Positions 21,347 to 31,291 are shown, numbered from the stretch's first letter. The stretch is DNA of 64,000 nt from Martelella endophytica (GCF_000960975.1 NZ_CP010803.1:1278001-1342000), one strand, 5' to 3'. Numbers and translations: made by a program. The notes: a model not told the origin generated them from the letters alone.

Positions 21347-22162
21347 ATGAATGCGATGACCGGACCCGACGCGAAAAAGGCTTTGAACGACAAAATGAAC
21401 GCTAATACCCACAAGATGGCCGGCAGCAAGGTCTCCGTTTACTACGGCGAGAAGCGCGCCCTGTTCGATGTCGACCTCAATATCCGCGAAAACGCCGTCA
21501 CCGCGCTGATCGGCCCGTCCGGCTGCGGCAAGTCGACCTTCCTGCGCACGCTGAACCGGATGAACGACACCATCGACAACTGCCGCGTCACCGGCGAGAT
21601 CACGCTCGATGGCGAGGACATCTACAAGTCCGGCATCGACGTCGTGGAGCTGCGCGCCCGTGTCGGCATGGTGTTCCAGAACCCGAACCCGTTTCCGAAG
21701 TCGATCTACGAGAACGTCGCTTACGGCCCGCGCATCCACGGACTGGCTCGCCACCGCGCCGATTTCGACCAGATCGTCGAGACCAGCCTGCAGAAGGCGG
21801 GGCTCTTCAACGAGGTCAAGGATCGCTTGCACGAGCCCGGCACCAGCCTCTCCGGCGGTCAACAGCAGCGGCTCTGCATCGCCCGCGCCATCGCCGTCAG
21901 CCCGGAGGTGATCCTGATGGACGAACCCTGCTCGGCGCTCGACCCGATCGCCACGGCGCGCGTCGAGGAGCTGATCAGCGAGTTGAAGCAGAACTACACG
22001 ATCGTGATGGTGACCCACTCGATGCAGCAGGCCGCCCGCGTTTCCGAGCGCACGGCCATGTTCCATCTCGGCCATATGGTCGAGGAAAACGACACCGACA
22101 CGATCTTCACCAATCCGGCCGACAGCCGCACCCAGGATTACATCATGGGACGCTTCGGTTGA
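21347..22162 (+). CDS. pstB: Phosphate ABC transporter ATP-binding protein PstB
   Basis: Cytoplasmic ATPase that drives phosphate import. The 271-residue protein has Walker [11 protein letters not shown]-loop region [20 protein letters not shown] signature [14 protein letters not shown], Walker [14 protein letters not shown] and H-loop [10 protein letters not shown]. The start at 21347 follows a GGAG site eight bases earlier; an internal Met at residue 24 aligns with shorter homologues, so the first 20 residues may vary. It lies nine bases after pstA and 31 before phoU. Confidence 0.96.
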   Translation: MNAMTGPDAKKALNDKMNANTHKMAGSKVSVYYGEKRALFDVDLNIRENAVTALIGPSGCGKSTFLRTLNRMNDTIDNCRVTGEITLDGEDIYKSGIDVVELRARVGMVFQNPNPFPKSIYENVAYGPRIHGLARHRADFDQIVETSLQKAGLFNEVKDRLHEPGTSLSGGQQQRLCIARAIAVSPEVILMDEPCSALDPIATARVEELISELKQNYTIVMVTHSMQQAARVSERTAMFHLGHMVEENDTDTIFTNPADSRTQDYIMGRFG

Positions 22163-22193
22163 GCGCCTGCATTTACTGAGGGAAGGAACGACA

Positions 22194-22907
22194 ATGGCCC
22201 CTTCGCATATTCTGACAGCCTTTGATGAAGAGCTGAAATACCTGCAGCGCCGCATTTCGGAAATGGGCGGACTTGCCGAGGAGATGGTGAGCGAATCGGT
22301 CGAGGCGCTGGTCAACACCGACAGCGCCCTTGCCCAGAAGGTGATTTCCGACGACCTGGTTCTCGACGAGGCCGAGCGCGAGATCGGCGACAAGGCGGTG
22401 GTGATCATCGCAAGACGCCAGCCGGTCGCCTCGGACCTGCGCGAAATCATGGGCGCGATCCGCATCGCCGCCGATCTCGAGCGCGTCGGCGACATGGCCA
22501 AGAACACCGCCAAGCGGGTGATCTCGGTGCAGGGCACCGGCGTGCCGCGCAAGCTCGCCCACGGCATCGAGCATCTGTCCGAACTGGCGCTGCTGCAGCT
22601 CAAGGAAGTGCTCGACGCCTACAATTCGCGCCAGGCCGACAAGGCCAATTCGATCCGCGAGCGCGACGAGGAGATCGACGCGATCTACACCTCGCTGTTC
22701 CGCGAGCTTCTGACCTACATGATGGAAGATCCGCGCAACATCACCACCTGCACGCATCTTCTGTTCTGCGCCAAGAACATCGAGCGTATCGGCGACCATG
22801 CGACCAACATTGCCGAGATGATCTACTACATCGCCACCGGCGCCCAGCCGCAGGGAGAGCGTCCGAAGGACGACAATACCGCGGCCGTCGGCTCCAGTGA
22901 TACCTGA
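22194..22907 (+). CDS. phoU: Phosphate signalling protein PhoU
   Basis: Negative modulator linking the Pst transporter to PhoR, so that the regulon stays off when phosphate is plentiful. The 237-residue all-helical protein has the duplicated three-helix PhoU repeat with metal-binding motifs such as DDLVLDEAERE in the first half and ERDEEIDAIY in the second, and RIAADLERVGDMAKN / KNIERIGDHATNIAE. GAAGGAA precedes the start. It sits between pstB and phoB as in other rhizobia. Confidence 0.96.
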   Translation: MAPSHILTAFDEELKYLQRRISEMGGLAEEMVSESVEALVNTDSALAQKVISDDLVLDEAEREIGDKAVVIIARRQPVASDLREIMGAIRIAADLERVGDMAKNTAKRVISVQGTGVPRKLAHGIEHLSELALLQLKEVLDAYNSRQADKANSIRERDEEIDAIYTSLFRELLTYMMEDPRNITTCTHLLFCAKNIERIGDHATNIAEMIYYIATGAQPQGERPKDDNTAAVGSSDT

Positions 22908-22939
22908 ACGACAAGCCACGATAACGGAGTTTGAGATCC

Positions 22940-23623
22940 ATGGTGCCGAAGATTGCCGTCGTTGAAGACGAAGAGGCCCTGAGCGTTCTGCTGCGATACA
23001 ATCTGGAAGCCGAAGGCTATGAGGTCGAGACCATCCTGCGCGGGGACGAGGCCGAAATCCGCCTGCAGGAATGGGTGCCCGACCTGCTGCTGCTCGACTG
23101 GATGCTGCCCGGCGTCTCCGGCATCGAGCTCTGCCGGCGCCTGAGGATGCGTCCCGAGACCGAACGTCTGCCGATCATCATGCTGACCGCGCGCGGCGAG
23201 GAAAGCGAGCGGGTGAGGGGCCTTGCCATCGGCGCCGACGATTATGTGGTGAAACCGTTCTCGACACCGGAACTGATGGCCCGTGTCAGGGCGATCCTGC
23301 GCAGGGCCCGGCCGGAAGTGCTTTCCACCGTGCTCAAATGCGGCGATATCGAGCTCGACCGGGAGACCCACCGCGTCCACCGCAAGAGCCGTGAGGTCCG
23401 CCTCGGCCCGACCGAGTTCCGCCTGCTCGAATTCCTGATGAGTTCGCCCGGCCGCGTCTTCTCCCGCGCTCAGCTTCTCGATGGCGTCTGGGGCCACGAC
23501 ATCTATGTCGACGAACGCACGGTCGACGTCCATGTCGGCCGGCTGCGCAAGGCGCTGAACTTCTCCCAGATGCCCGACGTCATCCGCACCGTGCGCGGCG
23601 CGGGTTATGCGATGGAAGTCTGA
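22940..23623 (+). CDS. phoB: Phosphate-regulon response regulator PhoB
   Basis: OmpR-family response regulator that binds Pho boxes. The 227-residue protein has a receiver domain with acidic pocket EDEE, phosphoacceptor Asp in LLLLDWMLPG, Thr in MLTARGEE and Lys in VVKPFS. It then has a winged-helix DNA-binding domain with the recognition region DERTVDVHVGRLRKAL and RTVRGAGYAME. The start is taken at ATG 22940 (MVPKIAVVEDEEAL matches the family); a TTG at 22931 is possible. It ends the operon. Confidence 0.96.
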   Translation: MVPKIAVVEDEEALSVLLRYNLEAEGYEVETILRGDEAEIRLQEWVPDLLLLDWMLPGVSGIELCRRLRMRPETERLPIIMLTARGEESERVRGLAIGADDYVVKPFSTPELMARVRAILRRARPEVLSTVLKCGDIELDRETHRVHRKSREVRLGPTEFRLLEFLMSSPGRVFSRAQLLDGVWGHDIYVDERTVDVHVGRLRKALNFSQMPDVIRTVRGAGYAMEV

Positions 23624-23625
23624 GG

Positions 23626-23880
23626 GCTAGCGCATCGCCCCCAACCGATCTTCGCCCCTCAAGGGAGGGCTATCTCAGATGGCCTTGGATCTCGCTCCAT
23701 ATACTCTCTCCCGCTTGCGGGAGAGATGCCCCGAAAGGGGCAGTGAGGGTGAAGCAGCATGTCCGTTCTTGAGGACGTCAGCTTGGATAACGTCCCCCCT
23801 CACTGTCGCTGTCGCGACATCTCTCCCCTCCGGGGCGAGAAGACTTGAGGCTTTGCGGTGAAGCCATATGCGATAGCACC
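23626..23880. repeat. Rhizobial-type intergenic mosaic repeat, copy A
   Basis: A 255-bp palindromic element fills the gap after phoB. Its ends are near-inverted (GCTAGCGCAT at 23626-23635, ATGCGATAGC at 23868-23877). It contains stem-forming units such as CTCTCCCGCTTGCGGGAGAG (23705-23724) and CCCCGAAAGGGG, and the phrases CAGTGAGGG and CCCTCACTGTCGCTGTCGCG. Its reverse complement aligns with parts of the element at 34861-35100. It resembles RIME-type elements of rhizobia and encodes nothing visible. Confidence 0.75.
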
Positions 23881-24135
23881 TCCTCAAGGAGGAGGGCAAT
23901 GAAACGCAATTCCTTCTGCGAAGATGGTTTCCGTCATTGCGGCGGCCCAATGTTTCGTTATCTTCGGGGCGCCGGAGCGGGCGGTTGACCGCTCTTTCCG
24001 TATCGGGCGATTGATTTTTCCGCCTGAAAAGGGCACGGACAGAACCGAAGCCGCCGCGCGGCGCCACCCGAAGCCTTCCCCGGTTGCTCCTCCCGCAGCC
24101 GGCGCGCGAAGCCGGGCGAGATGAAAGGGACCGAA
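23881..24135 (+). other. Intergenic stretch before pyrE
   Basis: Non-coding sequence between the mosaic repeat and pyrE. I see no recognisable RNA or strong promoter. A run TTGACCGCTCTTTCCGTATC near 23980 could supply a -35 element. The only ribosome site of note is the AAAGGG at 24124-24129 that fixes the pyrE start. Confidence 0.3.
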
Positions 24136-24831
24136 ATGACAAGAGCGAGTTTTGCCGACCCGGCGGTGATGGGTGAATTGATGGCCCGGATGCTGTGGGA
24201 AATCGAGGCGGTGCATTTCGCCCCCGACGAGCCCTACAAGCTCTCCTCCGGTCTCGTCAGCCCAGTCTATATCGATTGCCGCAAGCTGCTCTCCTATCCG
24301 CGCGTGCGCTCCACGCTGATGGATTTCGCGGCGGCAACCGTGCTGAAGCAAGCCGGTTTCGAGCGCTTCGATTGCGTTGCCGGTGGCGAGACGGCGGGTA
24401 TTCCCTTCGCCGCCCTTCTGGCCGACCGGCTGGAACTACCGATGATCTACGTGCGCAAGAAGCCGAAGGGCTACGGCCGCAACGCCCAGATCGAGGGCAC
24501 GCTGCCCAAGGGCGCCCGGGTGCTGATGGTCGAGGATCTGACGACGGCCGGCGGCTCGATGTTCCACTTCATCAACGCCGTGCGCGAGGCCGGCGGCGTC
24601 GTCGAGCATGGGCTGGCGCTGTTCTACTACGATATCTTCGAACAGGCCGAGAAGCGCTTCACCGAAGGCGGCGTCGACCTCCATTACATCGCCACCTGGA
24701 AAGAGGTTCTGGCGGTTGCGCGCGAGGAGCAGCGCTCTGACCCGAAGACGCTCGACAGCGTCGCCGAATTCCTCGACAGGCCGATGGAATGGTCGCGGGC
24801 CCGTGGCGGCCTGGAAGAACTGCTCGTATAA
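24136..24831 (+). CDS. pyrE: Orotate phosphoribosyltransferase
   Basis: Converts orotate and PRPP to orotidine 5'-phosphate in pyrimidine synthesis. The 231-residue enzyme has the type I phosphoribosyltransferase PRPP motif [13 protein letters not shown], the [10 protein letters not shown] flexible-loop segment and the hood region [21 protein letters not shown] 24136 follows AAAGGG by six bases and is preferred to ATG 24121, which would place that site inside the gene. The PfkB sugar kinase follows 30 bases downstream, so the two are probably co-transcribed. Confidence 0.95.
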   Translation: MTRASFADPAVMGELMARMLWEIEAVHFAPDEPYKLSSGLVSPVYIDCRKLLSYPRVRSTLMDFAAATVLKQAGFERFDCVAGGETAGIPFAALLADRLELPMIYVRKKPKGYGRNAQIEGTLPKGARVLMVEDLTTAGGSMFHFINAVREAGGVVEHGLALFYYDIFEQAEKRFTEGGVDLHYIATWKEVLAVAREEQRSDPKTLDSVAEFLDRPMEWSRARGGLEELLV

Positions 24832-24861
24832 CAGCAACAGACAAAAGACCGGGAGAGAAGA

Positions 24862-25788
24862 ATGATTGTGTGCTGCGGCGAATCGCTGATCGACATGTTG
24901 CCCCGCGAAAGCAAGGCCGGGGAGCCTGCCTTTGCCCCCTATGCCGGTGGCGCCGTCTGCAACACGGCGGTCGCGCTTGCCCGGCTCGGGCGGCCGACCG
25001 GCTTCTTCTCCGGCATCTCCTCCGACCTGATGGGCGACATCATCCGCGAGAAGCTCGATGCCTCCAAGGTCGACTACAGCTATGCGGCAGTCTCCGACCG
25101 TCCGACGACGCTTGCCTTCGTCAAGCTCGTCAACGGTTCGGCGAGCTATGCCTTCTATGACGAAAACACCGCCGGCCGGATGATCACCGAGGCCGACCTG
25201 CCGACGCTCGGCGACGACTGCAAGGCCATGCATTTCGGCGCGATCAGCCTCATTCCCGAGCCCTGCGGCTCCACCTACGAGGCGCTTTTGATGCGCGAGG
25301 CGGATCACCGGGTGATCTCGCTCGACCCGAACATCCGCCCGACCTTCATCACCGACGCCGACAAGCATCGCGCCCGCATCGAGCGGATGGCGGCAAAGTC
25401 CGACATCATCAAGTTCTCCGACGAGGATCTCGACTGGTTCGGCCTTGAAGGCTCGCTCGACGACAAGGCCCGCCACTGGATTGCGGCCGGCGCCAGCCTC
25501 GTCGTCATCACCCGCGGTGGCGAAAGCGCGATCGGGTATACCGCGACGGAAAAGGTGGAAGTGCCGAGCGAAAAGGTCGAGGTGGTCGACACGGTCGGTG
25601 CCGGCGACACCTTCGATGCCGGCATTCTCGCCTCGCTCGACATGGCGGGGCTCCTGACCAAGGCGAAGGTGAAGGCGCTTTCGGCCGATGCCATCCGCGA
25701 CGCGCTGGCGCTCGGCGCCAAGGCAGCTGCCGTCACCGTGTCGCGCGCAGGCGCCAATCCGCCCTTTGCGCATGAGATCGGCCTCTGA
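24862..25788 (+). CDS. PfkB-family sugar kinase, likely fructokinase
   Basis: A 308-residue ribokinase-fold kinase. The N-terminal glycine-rich substrate motif is GGAVCNTAVALARLG, and the C-terminal signature is DTVGAGDTFDAGIL with the catalytic Asp. The N-terminal ICCGESLIDMLP-like start and the family length fit fructokinases annotated in rhizobia next to pyrE. Substrate is not fixed by the sequence. It would phosphorylate fructose to fructose 6-phosphate, feeding the pgi reaction, if the fructokinase call is right. Confidence 0.85.
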   Translation: MIVCCGESLIDMLPRESKAGEPAFAPYAGGAVCNTAVALARLGRPTGFFSGISSDLMGDIIREKLDASKVDYSYAAVSDRPTTLAFVKLVNGSASYAFYDENTAGRMITEADLPTLGDDCKAMHFGAISLIPEPCGSTYEALLMREADHRVISLDPNIRPTFITDADKHRARIERMAAKSDIIKFSDEDLDWFGLEGSLDDKARHWIAAGASLVVITRGGESAIGYTATEKVEVPSEKVEVVDTVGAGDTFDAGILASLDMAGLLTKAKVKALSADAIRDALALGAKAAAVTVSRAGANPPFAHEIGL

Positions 25789-25888
25789 GCGGCCTTTACT
25801 TCACCTTAAGCATAACCGCGTAAGGTCCCGGGCACTTTGAACGGCATATTGGTTGGTCGTCCCCATGCGCGCATCTGGTGAAATTCCC

Positions 25889-26482
25889 ATGCATAGAGAA
25901 TATGGCCGCAGCCGCGCCAAATGGCGGGGCATCGGCCTTGCCGCGGCGCTGATGCTGCTGTCGGCCTGCTCGATCCTGCCCGGCCGGTCGGACCCGATCC
26001 CGACGCCGATTGCCGCCAATCCGGCCTCGCTCCGCATCGCGCTGCTTGCCCCCGAGCCCTTCCATATGCTGAAGGACGAGGTGAAGCTCACCGTCTATCA
26101 GCGCGGTGGCGGAAACGATATCTCGCGGGACTACATGCTGGTTGCCGCCGACAATGAGGCCGCCGAGGCCGCGGTCGCCAGGCTGCGCAAGCCCGGCCAG
26201 GTGCTGCAGGTCTATCGGCTGACGCCCGCCGATGCGCTGGCGCTTCACGATCAGCAGCAGGAGATGGCCGCAGCCCGCACGGGCAGTGCCAAACCCGGAT
26301 TCTCGGTCGATCTCGATACCTCCTGCTGGAATGCGGCGATGATCGATCCGGCGGTGCCGCTCGATGTTCTGATCGAGGCCGGCGACGGAACCGGGTTCCA
26401 CCCGCTGCTGTCCGACATCAACATCTTTTCGCTGATGAACCGGCCGGAAGGTTCGCGGCTGAAGAGCTGCTCCGAGAAATAG
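25889..26482 (+). CDS. Putative lipoprotein, function unknown
   Basis: The 197-residue product (from ATG 25889, GGTGAAA site five bases upstream) has a twin-basic N-region, a hydrophobic core and lipobox LLSAC, so it should be lipidated and anchored at the outer or inner membrane. The mature part lacks recognisable motifs. Two Cys (in DTSCWNA and LKSCSEK) could form a disulfide. Earlier starts at 25865 (ATG) and 25853 (TTG) are possible. It is convergent with hslU, with a repeat hairpin between them. Confidence 0.7.
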   Translation: MHREYGRSRAKWRGIGLAAALMLLSACSILPGRSDPIPTPIAANPASLRIALLAPEPFHMLKDEVKLTVYQRGGGNDISRDYMLVAADNEAAEAAVARLRKPGQVLQVYRLTPADALALHDQQQEMAAARTGSAKPGFSVDLDTSCWNAAMIDPAVPLDVLIEAGDGTGFHPLLSDINIFSLMNRPEGSRLKSCSEK

Positions 26483-26559
26483 CGTCTGGTGCGACGCGGC
26501 TTGCCGGGTCGTGCTCTGTGCGCTTTGACAGGGTTTACCCCTCTCCGCCCTATAGGGGC

Positions 26560-26582
26560 ATCTCCCCCTTTGAGGGGGAGAT
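26560..26582. repeat. Mosaic-repeat hairpin between convergent genes
   Basis: A 23-bp palindrome with arms ATCTCCCCCT and GGGGGAGAT around TTGA lies between the lipoprotein gene and hslU. It differs from the palindromes at 41101 and 57331 mainly in the loop. It may serve as a bidirectional terminator. Confidence 0.6.
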
Positions 26583-26602
26583 CGTCTATCGAGCGGCTTT
26601 TT

Positions 26603-27910
26603 CTACAGGATATACCGCGACAGGTCCGTATCCTGCGCCATGTCGCCGACATGCTTGCGGACGTATTCGCTGTCGATCAGCAGTTCCTGACCGGACTGGT
26701 CCGGGGCGGTGAAGGAGACTTCGTCCAGCACCCGTTCCATCACCGTCTGCAGTCGCCGTGCGCCGATGTTTTCGACGGAGGCATTGAGGTGCACCGCGAC
26801 ATCGGCAAGCGCGTCGATCGCATCCTCGGTGAAGTCGAGCGAGACTTCCTCGGTATTGAGCAGCGCCTTGTACTGGCGGATCAGGCTCGCCTCGGTTTCC
26901 GTCAGGATGCGGCGGAAGTCTTCCTTGGTCAGCGCCTGCAGTTCGACGCGGATCGGCAGGCGGCCCTGAAGCTCCGGCAGCAGGTCCGAGGGCTTGGAGA
27001 CGTGGAATGCGCCGGACGCGATGAACAGGATGTGGTCGGTCTTGATCGGGCCGTACTTGGTGGCAACCGTCGTGCCTTCGACCAGCGGCAGCAGGTCGCG
27101 CTGCACGCCCTCGCGGGAAACGCCAGCCCCCATGCGGCCGTCGCCGGCGGCGATCTTGTCGATCTCGTCGAGGAACACGATGCCATCTTCCTGCACCAGG
27201 CGCACGGCCTCGCGCTGGATCACCTCGTCGTCGAGCAGCTTGTCGCTTTCGTCACGGATCAGATCCTCATAAGAGGCCTTGACGGTGGTGCGGACCTTCT
27301 TGGTCTTCTGGCCCATGCCCTTGCCGAACATTTCCGATAGGTTCAGAACGCCGATATTGGCCCCCGGCATGCCCGGAATTTCAAGGCCCGGCATGCCGGA
27401 GCTGTTATCGTTGATCTCGATGTCGATTTCCTTGTCATCGAGTTCGCCGGAGCGAAGCTTCTTGCGGAAACTGTCGCGGGTCGCCGGCGAGGCCGTCTTG
27501 CCGACCAGCGCGTCGAGAACGCGTTCCTCGGCATTGGCATGCGCCTTTGCCTGGACTTCCTGGCGCTTCTTCTCGCGCACCAGCACGAGGCCGATCTCGA
27601 CCAGGTCGCGGATGATCTGCTCGACATCGCGACCGACATAGCCGACCTCGGTGAACTTGGTGGCTTCGACCTTGATGAAGGGCGCGCCGGCAAGCTTGGC
27701 GAGGCGCCGCGAAATCTCGGTCTTGCCGACGCCGGTCGGGCCGATCATCAGGATGTTCTTCGGCATCACCTCGTCGCGCAGATCGTCGGGAAGCTGCTGG
27801 CGGCGCCAGCGGTTTCTGAGCGCAATCGCGACGGCGCGTTTGGCGTCGTGCTGGCCGATGATGTGGCGGTCGAGCTCGGAAACGATCTCGCGGGGGGAAA
27901 AATTGGTCAT
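26603..27910 (-). CDS. hslU: ATP-dependent protease ATPase subunit HslU
   Basis: AAA+ unfoldase of the HslUV proteasome-like protease. The 435-residue protein has Walker A GPTGVGKT, the pore loop in EVGYVGRD, Walker [11 protein letters not shown], a sensor-1 region IASGAFH, and the variable I-domain in the middle (about residues 105-225). The C-terminal tail ends DLSRYIL, the HslV-activating type. It is the third gene of a minus-strand set hslV, GNAT gene, hslU, 13 bases after the GNAT stop. HslV and HslU must assemble with each other, so separation by an acetyltransferase gene is notable. Confidence 0.97.
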   Translation of the reverse strand: MTNFSPREIVSELDRHIIGQHDAKRAVAIALRNRWRRQQLPDDLRDEVMPKNILMIGPTGVGKTEISRRLAKLAGAPFIKVEATKFTEVGYVGRDVEQIIRDLVEIGLVLVREKKRQEVQAKAHANAEERVLDALVGKTASPATRDSFRKKLRSGELDDKEIDIEINDNSSGMPGLEIPGMPGANIGVLNLSEMFGKGMGQKTKKVRTTVKASYEDLIRDESDKLLDDEVIQREAVRLVQEDGIVFLDEIDKIAAGDGRMGAGVSREGVQRDLLPLVEGTTVATKYGPIKTDHILFIASGAFHVSKPSDLLPELQGRLPIRVELQALTKEDFRRILTETEASLIRQYKALLNTEEVSLDFTEDAIDALADVAVHLNASVENIGARRLQTVMERVLDEVSFTAPDQSGQELLIDSEYVRKHVGDMAQDTDLSRYIL

Positions 27911-27923
27911 CTGTTACTGCTCC

Positions 27924-28424
27924 TCAAGCGTCGCGGGCCATCAGAAGTGCCGGACCGCCTGTCATGCTGAATGTACCGAGCCGGACGAAACCGGCCTTCT
28001 CATAGGCGCGGATCGCAGCCGCGTTTTCGGGATGCGGGTCTACGAGGACGCGCATCGCGCCGTTATTCAGTGCCCGCTCCGCCATGGCGGAGACGAGCCT
28101 TGTACCGAGCCCCTTGCCGATCATGTCGGCCGGCCCGATGAACTGGTCGATGCCGAAGGTGCCGGCGGGCTGGCTCGCGAGCGCGGATTCCCTGTCGCGC
28201 TCGCCATCGAGATCGCAGAGCTGGATATAGCCGAACGGCACCTCATCCAGCGTTACGACGAAGGGCGATACCGTCGGATCGTTGAGGTGAGCGCGCATTT
28301 GCTCCACCTGCTTTTCCGCCCGGTCCCACCATGCCGCGACATGGGGCGCCCGGAGCCAGCGGGCCATCAGTTCCAGATCGCTTTCTTCAAGCGGCCTGAA
28401 ATCTATGGTCCCGTCATGCGGCAT
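27924..28424 (-). CDS. GNAT-family N-acetyltransferase (AAC(6')-like) between hslV and hslU
   Basis: A 166-residue GNAT acetyltransferase. The acetyl-CoA loop reads [11 protein letters not shown], and the N-terminal part ([21 protein letters not shown]) resembles aminoglycoside 6'-acetyltransferase-type proteins. I start it at ATG 28424, which overlaps the hslV end by 11 bases; the same frame extends upstream inside hslV but only as antiphase sequence. The overlap and the 13-base gap to hslU show it is built into the hslVU operon. Substrate is unknown; a role acting on a protein or a small amine is as likely as drug modification. Confidence 0.82.
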   Translation of the reverse strand: MPHDGTIDFRPLEESDLELMARWLRAPHVAAWWDRAEKQVEQMRAHLNDPTVSPFVVTLDEVPFGYIQLCDLDGERDRESALASQPAGTFGIDQFIGPADMIGKGLGTRLVSAMAERALNNGAMRVLVDPHPENAAAIRAYEKAGFVRLGTFSMTGGPALLMARDA

Positions 28425-28971
28425 CCAGCGTTTCCACGATGACATTGTCGTTGGTGTAGACGCAGATCTCGGCAGCGATCGCCATTGCCTTGCGGGCAAC
28501 ATCCTCGGCGGACCTGTCGCTGTCCATCAGCGCCCGCGCCGCCGAATAGGCGAAGTTGCCGCCCGAGCCGATCGCCATGACGCCGTGTTCTGGTTCCAGA
28601 ACGTCGCCATTGCCGGTGATCGCCAATGTAATGTCCTTGTCGGCGACGAGCATCATCGCTTCCAGATTGCGCAGATACTTGTCGGTGCGCCAGTCCTTGG
28701 CAAGCTCGACGGCGGCGCGCATCAGCTGGTCGGGATATTGCTCCAGCTTGCGTTCCAGCCGCTCCAGCAGGGTGAAGGCATCGGCGGTCGCGCCGGCGAA
28801 GCCGGCAATGACATTGCCCTTGCCGATGCGGCGAACCTTGCGGGCATTGCCCTTCATCACCGTCTGGCCGAGCGAGACCTGGCCATCGCCGGCCATTACC
28901 ACCATGCCGTCCTTGCGCACGGTGATGATGGTCGTTGCGTGCATGGTGCCGAAGGGATTGTGTTCGCTCAT
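28414..28971 (-). CDS. hslV: ATP-dependent protease peptidase subunit HslV
   Basis: The proteolytic subunit of HslUV. The 185-residue precursor has a short propeptide; the nucleophile is Thr13 in [10 protein letters not shown], exposed after removal of the first 12 residues. The family segments [27 protein letters not shown] and [14 protein letters not shown] are all present. It leads the operon, overlapping the GNAT gene, with hslU third. Confidence 0.96.
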   Translation of the reverse strand: MSEHNPFGTMHATTIITVRKDGMVVMAGDGQVSLGQTVMKGNARKVRRIGKGNVIAGFAGATADAFTLLERLERKLEQYPDQLMRAAVELAKDWRTDKYLRNLEAMMLVADKDITLAITGNGDVLEPEHGVMAIGSGGNFAYSAARALMDSDRSAEDVARKAMAIAAEICVYTNDNVIVETLDAA

Positions 28972-29087
28972 AGTCCAATACTCCTCGGCAATTCCGCTTT
29001 CGGAATTGCTTGTACAAAGATTTGGCCCTTCAGATCAGGGCCTTTCCGGCTTCCTATGTAGGCAGCCTTGCCACAATTGCAATCCGT

Positions 29088-29513
29088 TCACGCCCGCCGA
29101 CCCTGTGCCAGCAGCATGCCGACCAGAATGAGCGCGAGGCCGCTGAAACGCAGCAGGGGTGCGGCGGTGACGCCTTCGGCAAGATCCATCGCCGCGCCGG
29201 TGATCATCTGGCCGCCGATGATCAGCACCGCGGTGTTGACTGCGCCGATCCGGGTGATGGCGAGCGAACCGGCTGCGACGAAGATCACGCCGAACGGCCC
29301 CGCCAGATAGGCATAATAGGGAATGTCCCTGATGGTCGGCGGAATGAGCCCGCCGACAATGACCGCGACCACGCACATCACCGCGAAACCGACAATGTGG
29401 TTGAAGAAGGACGACACCATCGGCGAGGTGGAGAGGCTCAGCCGCCCGTTGACCTGGCGGCTGATGCCGACGAGAACGCCGGCGGTGACGGCAAAGAGGA
29501 TCGCCTGGATCAT
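29088..29513 (-). CDS. DMT-family (DUF606-type) small permease, second of a pair
   Basis: A 141-residue protein with five predicted transmembrane helices, the size of half of a ten-helix DMT exporter. The N-terminal [20 protein letters not shown] and the internal IIGGQMITGAAMDL match DUF606/YdcZ-type proteins. ATG 29513 overlaps the stop of the preceding permease by four bases, so the two are coupled and could pair as a heterodimer. Substrate is unknown. Confidence 0.8.
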   Translation of the reverse strand: MIQAILFAVTAGVLVGISRQVNGRLSLSTSPMVSSFFNHIVGFAVMCVVAVIVGGLIPPTIRDIPYYAYLAGPFGVIFVAAGSLAITRIGAVNTAVLIIGGQMITGAAMDLAEGVTAAPLLRFSGLALILVGMLLAQGRRA

Positions 29514-29980
29514 GCCTGCGCTCCCGCGAGAATGACCAGAAGACTGCCCGCCAGAATGAAGGCGACCGTCAATAGATCCCGGCGGTCGAGCTTCCTTGCG
29601 GCAAGGCCGAAGAAGCCCCACTGGTCGGCGGCAAGCGAAAACAGCACCTGGCCGCCGAGGCCAAGCGCGATCGCGCCGGAGAGCGCCAGGGGCGAATTGA
29701 CCGCGAGCGAGGCGGTGATCACGGTGGCCGCACCCGAAACGCCACCGAGATAGGCCCACCAGGGCGCCCGCGGCTTGGGCTCGGACGCCGTGTCCTTCGG
29801 CCTTATTAGATAGAGCACGGCCAGAATGATGATCGCCGCGATCGTCCCGGCGCCGTGTCCCACCCAGGAGGCGAACATCGGGCTGCCATAGAACGCCGTC
29901 ACGGCATTGAGATGGGTCATGACCGCCATCAGGCAGCCGGCAGCAAAGGCAACGAAGAAATAGGGAAGCGAGCGGGACAT
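29510..29980 (-). CDS. DMT-family (DUF606-type) small permease, first of a pair
   Basis: The 156-residue partner of the gene at 29088. It has five predicted helices and DUF606-like segments ([38 protein letters not shown]). The start at ATG 29980 matches the family N-terminus; the frame extends to 30073 without support. The ribosome site is weak. The pair lies between hslV and hisB but on the opposite strand from the his genes. Confidence 0.8.
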   Translation of the reverse strand: MSRSLPYFFVAFAAGCLMAVMTHLNAVTAFYGSPMFASWVGHGAGTIAAIIILAVLYLIRPKDTASEPKPRAPWWAYLGGVSGAATVITASLAVNSPLALSGAIALGLGGQVLFSLAADQWGFFGLAARKLDRRDLLTVAFILAGSLLVILAGAQA

Positions 29981-30221
29981 GCGGAGGACTTTCGGACGAG
30001 ACTTCTCGCTTTTCCTTAAAGGAGAAATGACCACCGGGAAAGCGGCGGCTCCTCCGAAGCTGCGTCCCGTCAATTCCGGGTATCAGGTTTTCGCGATCCA
30101 GCAGACGGCGAACGCTGGATGCGGGACGCTGGAAGGAGAACTATCGCGCCCGCTTTTCTTTTGCGCTTCACCGGCCTGCCTGTTAAAGACACGGGGCATC
30201 ATCCATGGAGGCATCAGGCAT

Positions 30222-30830
30222 ATGGCCGCTGAGAACGAAGCCCGCCGCGCGGAGATTGCGCGCGAGACCAAGGAAACCGCGATTTCCGTGTCCGTCAATG
30301 TCGACGGAACCGGCGAGGCGCGGATTTCGACCGGTGTCGGCTTCTTCGACCATATGCTCGACCAGCTCTCCCGCCATTCCCTGATCGACATGACGATCGA
30401 GGCGAAGGGCGACCTGCATATCGATGATCACCATACGGTGGAAGACGTCGGCATCGCGATCGGCCAGGCGCTGGCCAAGGCGCTCGGCAACCGCGCCGGC
30501 GTGACCCGCTATGCCTCGATCGACCTCGCCATGGACGAGACCATGACGAAAGCGGCGCTCGACCTTTCCGGCCGGCCCTATCTCGTCTGGAACGTCACCT
30601 TCCCGACCGAGAAGATCGGCACGTTCGATACCGAGCTGGTGCGCGAGTTCTTCAATGCCTTTGCCCAGAATGCCGGCATCACGCTGCATGTGCTCAATCA
30701 TTACGGCGCCAACAGTCACCATATCGCCGAGACCTGCTTCAAGGCGGTGGCCCGCGCGTTGCGCACCGCTGCCGAGATCGATCCGCGTCAGCAGGGTCGC
30801 GTTCCCTCGACCAAGGGCATGCTCGCCTGA
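30222..30830 (+). CDS. hisB: Imidazoleglycerol-phosphate dehydratase
   Basis: Dehydrates imidazole glycerol phosphate to imidazole acetol phosphate, step 6 of histidine synthesis. The 202-residue monofunctional enzyme has the paired metal motifs GVGFFDHML / [10 protein letters not shown] and, in the second half, [12 protein letters not shown] with the matching His/Glu set. ATG 30222 is preceded by GGAGG; the open frame reaches back to 29979 without family similarity. A 240-base gap to the divergent permeases has no clear leader peptide with His codons. Confidence 0.96.
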   Translation: MAAENEARRAEIARETKETAISVSVNVDGTGEARISTGVGFFDHMLDQLSRHSLIDMTIEAKGDLHIDDHHTVEDVGIAIGQALAKALGNRAGVTRYASIDLAMDETMTKAALDLSGRPYLVWNVTFPTEKIGTFDTELVREFFNAFAQNAGITLHVLNHYGANSHHIAETCFKAVARALRTAAEIDPRQQGRVPSTKGMLA

Positions 30831-30839
30831 GGAGGCAGA

Positions 30840-31286
30840 ATGGCAAGCTTTCTCGTGCTGGAGCCTGCAGGCGACGACGCCCCGGAAAGGGTCCGCTTCA
30901 TCCGCGACGGGTTTTCCTGGGCCGGGCTGATCTTCGGGCCGTTCTACCTTCTGGCAAGCCGGGCATGGATTGCCGGATTTTCGACGCTCGTCATCTCGAT
31001 CCTGTTGTCCGTTGCCGGGTTCTACGAGGGCCTTTCCTTTGCCGCAGGCGCGGCCTCGCTGGCGCTCAACCTGTTCATTGCGCTCGAAGGGCGCGAGTGG
31101 AAGGCTGCGGCGATGGAACGGCGCGGTTTCAGGCTCAGGGATGTCATTGTCGCAAGCGACATCGAGACGGCGGAAGAGATTTATTTCAGCGGGCGTGAGA
31201 GCGTCTCGCCGTTTTCAGCCATTCGCGCGACCGATCCCTGGCCGGCTGGCGGCATCGGGTTGATGGACGCCTATTCGAAGAAGTGA
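30840..31286 (+). CDS. DUF2628 domain membrane protein inside the his operon
   Basis: A 148-residue protein with a short N-terminal segment, then two or three transmembrane helices (about residues 27-45, 44-64, 66-84), and a C-terminal cytosolic part. The N-terminal pattern ([24 protein letters not shown]) is that of DUF2628 proteins. It lies nine bases after hisB and its stop is five bases before hisH, so it belongs to the operon although no histidine step needs it. Function unknown. Confidence 0.78.
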   Translation: MASFLVLEPAGDDAPERVRFIRDGFSWAGLIFGPFYLLASRAWIAGFSTLVISILLSVAGFYEGLSFAAGAASLALNLFIALEGREWKAAAMERRGFRLRDVIVASDIETAEEIYFSGRESVSPFSAIRATDPWPAGGIGLMDAYSKK

Positions 31287-31291
31287 AGACC

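Noticed and set aside
23626..23880. CRISPR-like repeats after phoB.
   Set aside because: The units are palindromic and differ in spacing, without regular spacers or cas genes.
27924..28424. Aminoglycoside resistance gene.
   Set aside because: The gene is built into the hslVU operon and looks like a core GNAT protein. Resemblance to AAC(6') alone is not evidence of resistance.
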